Shown: positions 55,131 through 64,000 of the stretch, in pieces
Layout: every line of letters begins with the position of its first letter
Position numbering within the stretch: position 1 is the stretch's first letter
Assembly: GCA_947095585.1 (NCBI GenBank)
Contig: OX352763.1
Location: forward strand, 12,697,462-12,761,461
Source: Nephrocerus scutellatus
Taxonomy: Eukaryota; Arthropoda; Insecta; Diptera; Pipunculidae
DNA length: 64,000 bases
Reading direction: 5' to 3'
Position numbers and translations under genes: made by a program
The notes under the pieces: generated by a model
The model's database searches: none
The model's input: the letters and a program-made list of their open reading frames with translations, nothing else
What the model was told of the DNA's origin: nothing

Positions 55131-57624
55131 GAATGCTAACTAAGAAACTAACTAAGCTCTTTTAATTTTGAACAACATATCTAATCGCCATAACACATAT
55201 TACACAATACTTAAAAAACTACATTATCGCCAATTTCATAACTTTCATTTATTACCACTGCCACCATTTTATAGGATATTCCAGACTTAACAAAATGTTT
55301 CTCTTTTTCAAGTTTTTAAGTTCCATTATGCTGTATTTTATAATCCTGAGCATCAGAAACTAAGTATATCAAGAGAAGCGGATTAAAATTCCATCTCTAT
55401 GCTTGGAAAGCACTGCAAGTTTTTTTCTATATATTTTCATTCTAACTCGATTACAAAAAAAAAACTTTAATTACTCCAGCACAGTGAGTAAGATAGAGAG
55501 AGAGATAAAGAAAAAATTTCCCTATAAAATTGCAAGAAGTGCATAAAAAAATAAGTCGCTTCACACAATACTGCTCCTGATCCCTAGGTATTTAAAAAGA
55601 AACAAATGAACAAAAAATGTCCGTGAGCTTATCAACCGCGCATCTGATCCACCAACAAAGACAGCATAGACTCGCAAAAAGCTTTTAAGATATTAGCGGT
55701 TCTTTCTGTGTAGTTTTGTGAATTTATTCTTGTATTTGTTTTTACTTTTTTTTTTAATTTACCAGCTCAGTAAGAACAAAAAGTTCACAGAGAGTGGAAA
55801 CGATGATGACCGCTTCGCATCAGCATCTGTGTTTATCGCGATTTTTCCGTCCTTCTAAAAGAATCACCTTATGCGACGGTCGACTATTCGAAAAGTAGTC
55901 TTAATCCGGCTTTAATGCGGCACAATACTTTCCAAGAATTGGAAAAAGGATAAAATACAAAAGAAAAGAATAAATATAAAAAAACCACACCAAATGAACA
56001 GTGATACCCTTGTAGCACACCCCACAACAGCCCCATAAATAATTGAATACTAATTGCTGATCATGGCAACTCTGGAATCCCGGAGATACACTAACGTTTG
56101 CCCCTGCTCGGTCACCCTGCTTTGCTGAGCTATGCATAACCCAACATAAAGATTCACGTCATATCCTTATGCTGTTGTTGTAGCCTTTTTAAAAATCAAT
56201 AAATAATAATAATAATAACTCGCGTTCAATTTAATATCGTCGTCGCCATAGTGGGCGTATTTGCCGTCGTCGTCCTTGTTGTTTGTCAATTTAAATTCCA
56301 TTTCGTTGTCAATTCCATGTTCATATAATATTCGTGTACAAGAAATTGGCAAATATTTATTCGAATAAAAGGATACGTACCGCTGCATACACACACGAAC
56401 ACATGCGCACACTGGCAAACTTTGTGAAATATTAAAATTTATTTACGTAGCTCCCGGAAAATTGAATGCAATGATGCACCTTAATTTCGCTGGGATTGTG
56501 TGCAAATAATGTACTTTGAACAATTTTGTGAAATCTTTTCACGTATGCAATAAAGCCAAAATGGTCTGGCACATGGTTGCTACAATAACAACAACAACAA
56601 CAATAAAGCATCAGCAGTATTGTAGCAGGCTACACTCTACTATACGATATTTGCGTGATATCCTGCACTGTCACATATGATTATTGTATCGGATTGCGTT
56701 TGTAGTGAAATTGAATATTCATATGGGCTTGATGGCCAGGATATTGAATTGCATCCTTTTTTGTTGTCATGACCATCGTCGCCGTCTCGCCATCGTCGTT
56801 TCAATGTTATCACTACCACGCCGCATTATTGAGAGATAAATGGTAATAAATGCGGATAAAAGCAATTTACATGAGACACAACATGATATTGTCATGTAAG
56901 CACAGTAACTGTTAATGCTAATGTAAGTGGAAAACGATTATTGCATTTGATGAAAAACTCAAACGCCTTTGTAAGGATGGAAAACATTTTCCACTTAAGG
57001 AATAAACAGAAGCTAAACTTAAGTCATGTGAATCTTTTTATGTTCTGTTTACAGTTGGCATTTACGATCCCACTAAATAATTCAAGTCTACCTTTGTTCG
57101 ACCCTTCTTAAATTGGCAGTTAAAATACATTTTTACATACATACATACATACAATTTAGGGCGTTTAATGTTTTCGGAATATCGATTATTTAATGTTCTT
57201 CAGAAAAGTTTGCTTTTTAATCAAACTGCTTAACATATAGTGTGTGGAGAGTTATTAAAAAAGTTTACTACAGCGTTCCATTTGGAAACTAATACAGAGC
57301 AACTGATATAGCTGGTAAGTTGTAATTCTGGTGGTGCAGAACATGGTATACAAATTGAACGAGAAACCAAAACGACCCGAAACGAGAAATCCCAGCTATG
57401 CTGGCCAGTGGAACACGCTATAAGTTAGATCTAAAGCTTCCTATACTATATAAACCAACCAAAGAAGTTAAGAACAATGATAGGCAGCTATATCTAGATA
57501 GAAACAGCCTTTCTGGAACATCATCATATCATATTTGGCTCTACAACCGGGGTCCGGCCCTGGTTTCCCGCAAAAAGTCTCTCCACCGGTTCCGATTTCG
57601 AGCCGATGTCATATAGTTTTTCTG
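55131..57624. other. Non-coding DNA, repeat-poor island 56.2-56.9 kb
   Basis: 55131-56160 shows nothing. 56200-56940 has CGTCGTCG, ATTTGCAT-like and AT-core words, with CAACAACAA at 56588-56603, and no transposon similarity; it may be regulatory. A CATA microsatellite is at 57135-57154. Confidence 0.35.
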
Positions 57625-57965
57625 GAAATAGCATCAATGCAACAAACGCCAGAAGTACCAAGTTACCTGTCAATTGGCCCCCAAGGTCATACGACTTGAC
57701 ACCACTCGAATGCCTCCAACTGAAATTACTGTTTTATGTTCGTGTTATTTGCGACATATGGCCAGCAATGCTCGAAAAAGTGCCTTAAAATGGGATGTCA
57801 AGAATGCGCTGCGTCTAGAACGCCGTGGAGGCATATACCAGGAATCACTTTCACCATAACAAAATGCCACATATTTGCCTTTTGAATACGTAACACACTT
57901 TGATAAAAATTAAGGGTTTTTGTGTTATTTTATACAATTTCGAGTTCTATCGGCCTTTAAAAAAC
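57625..57965 (+). mobile_element. Mariner-like transposase C-terminal fossil
   Basis: ATNARSTK, then NWPPRSYDLTPLE (57672-57710) match the last catalytic block of insect mariner-like transposases, where relatives read NWPPRS.DLTPLDYFLWG; the final acidic residue is Glu here. After a deletion, MLEKV.LKW and, in a shifted frame, an RMRCV....RGG.MPEI-type end can be followed to about 57850, then an end GAGTTCTATCGGCCTTTAAA that may be the 3' terminal repeat. The 5' terminal repeat and the N-terminal half are missing. Confidence 0.7.
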
Positions 57966-58009
57966 ACCCATTTAATCAGAAGACGTAATTTCGTTAGTTA
58001 TGAATATTT

Positions 58010-58690
58010 TTATTGAAAATTTTTAGGGAATGTTGAAAATATTTCAAGTTTAATGAACAAATATGCTACTGCTTGATATAGCCACCGATGGTAGCGTCGA
58101 GTCTCTTAACGAAGGCATTGCATACTGCACGAACGTGACCTGTTGGTATATTGGTCCATTCTTTACGAAGAGCTGTCATCAATGCGTCCATATTTTTATA
58201 TCTTTTTGTCGACACCTTGTCCTCCATATTAAATAATAAAGAAGTTGATTGGATTCAAGTCTAATCAGTTGGTACAAAAGAATGAAATTTGGAAAATTAC
58301 TGGGGAAAACGAGCTTTATGTGATGGTGCTGAGTCCTGTTGCAATATCAAGCTATCGCTACCGGATTGTTTGTCTGGCCAAGATAGCAACGTATCCTTTA
58401 ATACCTTTTTTTTCCGGTACACTTCTTGATTCACCTTGACACCCTGATCGATAATGACTATCGGAGAACGACCATTTGCAGTAACAGCTGCCCAAACCAT
58501 TACAGATTGTGCAGAGCAACTCGATTGTCCAAATTGTCATTGGACTTGCCCTCTAACCCCAAACATGATCATTTTGTTTGCTTACGACTGTTGAACCGTA
58601 CAAATTTGTTCATCAGAAACCACCAAGTTACGTGCGTGTAGCAGGTAATCCCTTCGTTAAAATACTTCACGCTATCAACCGCGCCAAAGG
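58010..58690 (-). mobile_element. Tc1-like transposase fossil
   Basis: Minus-strand pieces, in order: SDEQICTVQQ (first catalytic Asp region, near 58620), QSVMVWAAVTANGRSPIVII (58505-58440), QGVKVNQEVYR, LQQDSAPSHKARF (58340-58300, second catalytic Asp), and MEDKVSTKRYKNMDALMTAL, REWTNIPTGHVRAV, FVKRLDATIGGYI (58230-58075). Relatives read SDEK.FTV...N..NDR......PA.SVMVWA.VTA.G.SPLVFI..GVK.N...Y...L...L.PW.........FQQDSAPAHKA. The block with the third catalytic residue (SPDLNPLDY) is missing between about 58300 and 58230. It lies on the strand opposite to the neighbouring mariner. Confidence 0.85.
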
Positions 58691-60577
58691 TGGCTATATC
58701 GAACAATTTGTTATAAAGTTTAAAATGTTTTTAACATTCTGTAAAAAGTTTTAATAAAATTAACAGTTCTATTAAACGTTCACAAATTAAATGAAAAGAC
58801 CCCAAAATAACTCACTACGCATTCTCTTAAATCGATGGGAAATTACGAATAAAAGTTTTGATTCAATACAATAAGAAAATCTCTTTTCACACGTTAGACA
58901 GATGGATAGAATTGAAATTTAGGTGCTCTCTACAATATCCAATCCTTCCTAAAGTCCACATACATTGTATGCGGTTCCTTTGTTCGACAGTCATTCATTT
59001 CAAATTTCTGCTCTTGAGTATTCCATTGTATGAGTAGATATCATGGGAACTTAAGTGAAGAATAAGCTGAAAAAAGTGCTTGCACTCAAATAATGAAAAA
59101 CGTAGAACAAACAAACTGTAAAAGGAAAAAAGAAAATTACAATGGCAAAAATAAACATTCCACACCTACGAGCAGTAGTACATCCGTCGAAAGTGCAGCG
59201 TCAAGAGAAATAATGTCTGTGCTAAAAGGACTACCGCTGTGAACGTTGTGAATGGCATTAGGGCAGTTGGTTTGTTTGCTGACTGGCAACTACTGGGACG
59301 ACAGGCGACCTCAGCAACTACTTATTTTTCCTCAGTGGATATCACTTTCTTATGTGTTATGGTAAAATCGCCTCGGCTATTGTATCGCATTGGTCAGAGC
59401 GACTATTGGAGAATAAACGGAAGATTGATCCTTGTAACAAAAGCATAAGAAATACTGTACACGCTGCCAAACCAAAACTTTAAATCTAAATTTTGCTGGT
59501 TTCGTGCGGTAGTCACGTCACGGGACGTGAAAGGAAATGGATACAACATTTCAAGATGATAAATTATTACCACTCACACAAGGAGAATAACGATGCTGTA
59601 CAGTATGTGTTTGGCTGTGTTTTTAAGAAGAGAGACCACCTGCTGTGACGGTTGGTCCATCTCGGGCACTACTTCCATGCAAGATAAAATACGTCTCTGC
59701 AAATGGATGTTAAAAAAGGAAGTTTCATTATTCTTTGTATTTCCCCCTTTGCTCGTAAAAACTTCCCATTTGCCAGAATGCAGCAAACAAACGCAAAAGG
59801 ATTCTTTGACGGTTTATTTCCTTATTCCAGCTTGCTTCAGTGCAATTCGATTTTATTTCAATTCATTTCTATTTATGGGTTTCCTTTTTTTTATCTCCTT
59901 TTTATTTCACTTTTCCTTCTTTTTTTACATTTATGAACCGGTTGTGAGTATGCAAGCGACCGGCGGATAGCTAACACAATTTTCAGCTAAGAAGAGCGCG
60001 ATTGAAACAACAAAATCCTCATAGTTATTATGATTTGAGCGATTCAATATACTATAGAAAATTTCCCATTTCTTTGACATTTCATAAAAATCGAATTTCA
60101 GGTATTAGAAAATATTTTCTATGGTCATAAGAAATATACATAATATTGTGCCTTGGCCACTATGTAACAAACCATCGTCTATAAAGTGTACTATATAATA
60201 CAAAACTTGATTTTTTTTCAATTAAAATATCAATTTTTTCAAACATTCCGAGTAGATTTCTAAAACTTGCATTTGGAATGATTGTGGTCTCAAAATTAAA
60301 ACAAGGGCTTAATTGCATACACAGTAAATATAAAGCTTGTTGAATTGGGCCGCAGATATCCGTTGAAAGAAGGCAATTTGATGCTTTGAAAACCCTACAA
60401 GAGGCAGTGAAGTTAGTACCGCTAAGTGATCCTGTAAGGTCTGAGACTTTCAGTGAGTAATATTGCTACTTATACTATACGATAATATCATTGTAAAATA
60501 TAAAATGTATTAAATAATAATAACAATAAAAGAGTGACGCAATAAACACCGCGTTGCACATTCTGTAAAGAAAAAAA
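58691..60577. other. AT-rich non-coding DNA
   Basis: No repeat or exon recognised. The 125-codon plus frame 59593-59970 ends in a T-run-driven hydrophobic tract and is not supported as a gene. Confidence 0.35.
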
Positions 60578-61992
60578 TGGTAATCTGATCGCCGTTATCA
60601 AAGGTATTTTAGGGCATTGGGAAGAGTACTTTCATGAATTGTTAAATGGCCAGCTAACTGAGGTATTAGAAGCTCCACCACTGACGACCGCACAATGCTG
60701 CCACCACCAAGCATAGATGAATTTAGAAAGGCGATAAATCGTCTTAAAAACTATAAAAGCCTCGGACTTAAATGGTTTCCCAGCGGAGCTCATTTAATCA
60801 AGAGGTCCCGCACCACACCAAGCAATAAATGAACTAATAGTGCAAGTATTGGAGGAAGAAGCGATGCCATAAGACTGTCGAACAGGCATTACGTGTACCA
60901 ATTACCTTATACCACAATTTTGAGTACCGCGTAGAAGATTTTCTCCTATATCCTTCAAGACATTATAGCCAAATACGCTAAGGACATCATTGGCCCATAC
61001 CAATGTAGCTTCATTCCAGGCAAATCAACAACTGATCAGATTTACACCCTTAGACAGGTGATGGAAAGTTTCAAAACTCACTACACCATCTTTTTATTAC
61101 CGCCTTTGATAGCATAGCAAGAAATTTATAAATCCATAAGAGAATTCGGCATCCAAAATAAACTGACACGACTATGTAGGTTGAACATCACCAATGTGAT
61201 AAAGCAAGTAAAAATATCCGGATAGTGATCCGGATCAAGTTGTGATCAAGCCCATTCAAAATATATAGCCGGCTCCGACAAGGGGTTGGATTGGTCTACG
61301 TCCTCTTCAACTTGGCGTTGACGTTTGTCAGATGTCAATGTAACGGCGATAGGAACAATCCACTGTAAGTTGGATTCGTTGTATCGTTGGTTAAAACCCA
61401 AGTGAGGACGGCACAAAAATAAGAGCAAAACAAACTACATAGTGGCCACGTCTGCGAGCAGAATATCTAACATTGGTCCATCAATTAAAATAGTGGAGCA
61501 CGTATTTGAAGTAGTGCAATTCTTTAACTATCTCAGGTCAACTGGGGCAGCCGATAACAACATGAAATCAGAAATACGCTCACGGTTGCATAAAGCCAAC
61601 AAAGCCTACTTTAGTCAGTCAAGACTCTTCAAATAGAGTAATCTAACCATCACATCCAAGCTGCTGTTGTATAAGACAATGGTCACACTAGTACTCACAT
61701 ATGAATCCGAGACTTAGGCGTTCAGACCTCCTAGCCGCGTTCGAGAAAAAAGTCTTACCCATAGTTGTTGGCGCCGTTTCTCCGGAAGGATGATTCCGAA
61801 GACTCAGTAATGATAAGATCGCGATGTCGACACCTAAGTCATATGAGCGAAGAGAATCCTGCTCGAAAAGTTCTTTGTGGTAGTATTCATAGGACACGAC
61901 AGCGTCGCCGGTCAAGCCTATATTGGAAGAACAAGAACGCCAAGAGTTTAGGTATGCCAGACTAAATGAATGGTTATTATGATGATGATGAA
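60578..61992 (+). mobile_element. RTE-like LINE (family 2), longest copy, fossil
   Basis: The fragment reads, across frames, NLIAVIKGILGHWEEYFHEL, LNGQLTEVLEAPP, EFRKAINRLKNYKSLGL, QVLEEEAMP (linker), YAKDIIGPYQCSFIPGKSTT, DQIYTLRQVMESFKTHYTIF (RT motifs 1-A; the D of motif A is blurred), LYKSIREFGIQNKLTRLCRL, GLRQGVGLVYVLFNLALT (motif B; relatives RQGD.L.C.LFNLALE), FNYLRSTGAADNNMKSEIRS, then SRLFK and a C-terminal stretch ending in an ATGATGATGA tail. The Asp in RQGD and the catalytic YADD/FADD box are lost. It is the same family as 27270-27990 and 41040-41185. Confidence 0.8.
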
Positions 61993-62189
61993 TAAAAGAG
62001 TGAAGATTTTAGGCTACGTGAAGGGAACGTGTTAAAGTTCTTAGAAAATGCTACACAAAAAAATTATATTGTTATTACCTTTGCTTTTGCTGGAGTCTTT
62101 TGTGATAAACTGAATTTGGAATTTGTCTCTCAGGCTACTGTAGCGTTCACCAAGGTGTTCCTGATTTGTAGCATAATGTAATATATTAC

Positions 62190-62277
62190 ACACGCATAAC
62201 ACGAATGTTCGCAAAAATCTTGGCCATGCACAACAACGGACTGTCGCTCCAAATATTATTATTAGTGTTATTATTAC
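62190..62277 (+). mobile_element. tRNA-derived SINE, 3' tail fragment (diverged)
   Basis: CACGCATAACACGAATGTTCGC, TCTTGGCC.., GGACTGTCGCTCC and an ATTATTATTAGTGTTATTATT end align with the SINE tail domain (GCACAACACAAATGGTCGCG, CTTGGACCG, GGTCTGTCGCGCC, ATT repeats). The most diverged piece of the family. Confidence 0.6.
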
Positions 62278-62284
62278 AATGTAA

Positions 62285-62640
62285 TATCTACAATTGATAA
62301 TATAATTGACAGTCAGGCGGCGATCAGGGTCGCCGAAATTAGTTTTACTCAAGTCAAACGTCCTGTAGTATGGGCCCCTGGTTACTCAGGCATTAAGTTG
62401 ATCTCCACCTGAAATGGCAAGAATGGGGGGTCTCTTACGAAGCTTAAATGATTTCTTCGAAGATACAAATGGGAGGTGGACAAACATCATCACATAGCAA
62501 GACAAATTTTGTCAAAGCTGGAAGAGCTCTAGTGTATTGATGTTTTGCAAAGAAGTTAGTTGAAAGTGATCGTAGGGATACTTACAGGACCCTGTCTTTT
62601 TGGGGAACATGAGAGTGCGTTGAATGAACAAAACTCTTTT
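62285..62640 (+). mobile_element. I/LOA-group LINE, RNase H to tail fossil
   Basis: IDSQAAIRVAE (62305-62337; the third RNase H Asp) and VWAPGYSGI (62368-62394; relatives WVPGHSGI) identify the end of an RNase H domain, followed by KVIVGILTGPCLFGEHESAL (relatives ...GI.TGHCLIG.HA.RL), which leads into the Cys-rich tail. Stops break it. It begins about ten bases after a SINE tail. It resembles the parts at 43640-43995 and 53649-55130 and may be of the same family. Confidence 0.65.
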
Positions 62641-63712
62641 TTGTACTCAGCTTTCCGCTGTAGAAACTACAAAGAGAATAACGTTTTTTCGAAAGACAAC
62701 ATTTTCCTATAAAGCTTGTGTATGGCTGTGTGCAATTTTTATTTTTCATTTTATTATCCCTGTACAGAGTTTGTTACTTTTTAATCTTTTATCGATATTA
62801 TATTTTATTTATATTTTAATACATTTTCTATTGCTGGCGATAGAGAGTTCCCGGGCAGGCGCTGCAATACGAGTGGAAAACAATCTTCGGAATCCTCTGC
62901 TGTCCTAATGGTACAAATCCCCACAATATTGGTATTGTGCCAACCACAATTGTGAGCGTGAAGTGCACGGTGGCATGTCTTTTTCATTTATGACCGCGCA
63001 CTATGCAAGGATGCACACTCATTGTCGTTACACTTTCGGTGGAAACTCAAATTCAAATAAAATAAAAGCAGCCGCCATATCATCATCATCCCATAGTTTT
63101 TGTTGTTGTTATTGTTGGCTTTGGTGTTCACAAAGCGTTTTCTGAATAAATATACCGCAATCTATTCCCCATTCAAAGGGAATCAAATGTCTATTTGATG
63201 TCTCACTGTTCACTGTCGGGTTTTGTATGTGTTTGTTGGAAGATTTCAGGGAGCTACACTTTCCTAGTATTGGCGGTTGGAGCGCGCTTTTTTGCCATAT
63301 ATTTTCCAATAAAAAAAAGATGTATTGACCGATGCCAAGAACTAAATCGAAATTCATTCGTTCATTGAGTTCGTTCATTTGAACGCACAGAAAATGTCCT
63401 TGAGTGGGGCTAAGTGTTGACTTTTGCTATTTTGGTTATTCGATTTGTTATTGAGGCTATAGCATCGGAGGGTTTTCAAAGCTTTAAAGAGAATTAAAAA
63501 ATGCACTTTAAATTGTGGATGCATTATGTCGGCTATGCAGATTGGTAGATTAAATTGAGCCAGAACTTTAAACCTGCAAACTGAGGATACCCTGCTTTGT
63601 GTATGTATCCTCTTGTATTAATATTTCTATGTAAAACTTTTTTTTATGCTTTTACCCAACCACTTTCTCTCATCAAAATTTAAATAATTTCATGATTTTA
63701 CGGAAAGTAACA
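62641..63712. other. AT-rich non-coding DNA
   Basis: Short CAT and TTG trinucleotide tracts near 63080-63115; nothing else recognised. Confidence 0.35.
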
Positions 63713-63986
63713 GTAGCTCCGTGGCTCAGTGGATAAGAGCATGGACTGCTCGTGGTTCGAATCCCAGTAACACCAAAGTATTTTTCACGGTGTCCCACCT
63801 CTCGCGAAAGTTTGACAAACGTCCGAGAGTAATAACTTGGTACGGAAAGCTTCTCAATTCGCCGTTCGCAGCCGGCCTTTAATTGTAGGTCCCTTCCATT
63901 TGTGTCCAAATTATAAATGCGCAACACAAATGGTTGCGAGAAGCCAGGCCTTGGACCGCATGGTCTGTCACGCCGGCATTATTAAT
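63713..63986 (+). mobile_element. tRNA-derived SINE, nearly full length
   Basis: A box TGGCTCAGTGG (63722-63732), B box GGTTCGAATCC (63752-63762), the full body and tail domain (AACACAAATGGTTGCGAGAA, CCTTGGACCGCATGGTCTGT) and a short ATT end. The spacing between A and B boxes is about 5 bp longer or shorter than in other copies because the segment between them varies. The 3' flank is cut by the window edge, so a target duplication cannot be assessed. Confidence 0.88.
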
Positions 63987-64000
63987 AGGTATTTCACATG

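Noticed and set aside
59593..59970. 125-codon secreted or membrane protein
   Set aside because: The hydrophobic tail is produced by TTT/TTC-rich simple sequence; two overlapping frames on both strands look equally good, and no splice or start evidence supports it.

Overview
The window looks like nuclear DNA from a higher fly (Diptera; a tephritid-like fly is my guess, from the style of the repeats, not a proof). It is AT-rich by eye, has no long open reading frame, no operon structure and no bacterial signals, and it is crowded with decayed dipteran-type transposons. I see no complete host gene. The most economical reading is a large intron or intergenic desert that has collected transposons for a long time. 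Two short stretches look like host exons on the + strand: a GC-rich 66-nt piece at 2896-2961 set between good splice sites, and a start-codon exon at 17711-17729 that ends in a strong 5' splice site.

Layout. 1-12 kb: a ~710-bp dispersed repeat (family A), a mariner fossil, a LINE 3' end, the candidate 66-nt exon, a tRNA-derived SINE head, and a 1.2-kb mariner-like element with both terminal inverted repeats (9.6-10.8 kb), then a foldback element. 13-23 kb: a LOA/I-like LINE whose 3' side is joined to a SINE tail, a foldback, a piggyBac-like fossil, the candidate first exon, family A copy 2, family B copy 1, an RTE-like endonuclease fragment next to an antisense LINE 3' end, and family C copy 1 (CpG-rich tandem units). 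23-36 kb: mostly plain AT-rich DNA with CR1/Jockey-like, RTE-like and second LOA/I-like fossils. 36-50 kb: several LINE fragments, a mariner deleted for its DNA-binding region, families B and C copy 2. 50-64 kb: a well-preserved 280-bp SINE with a perfect 12-bp target duplication, a SINE-LINE chimera with a recognisable RNase H domain, back-to-back mariner and Tc1-like fossils, another RTE-like LINE and a last SINE.

How the parts relate. All transposase and reverse-transcriptase genes here are broken by stops, frameshifts or missing catalytic residues, so nothing autonomous is left. The most coherent system is the SINE family (six pieces, all on the + strand): a tRNA-like head with RNA polymerase III A and B boxes, a shared body, and a 3' tail ending in ATT repeats. 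Such an element would have moved using the enzymes of a LINE; three of its pieces are physically joined to LINE fragments. I found no CRISPR array, rRNA gene, genuine tRNA gene, or retroviral LTR pair. Family assignments come from reading translations by eye; no search was run.
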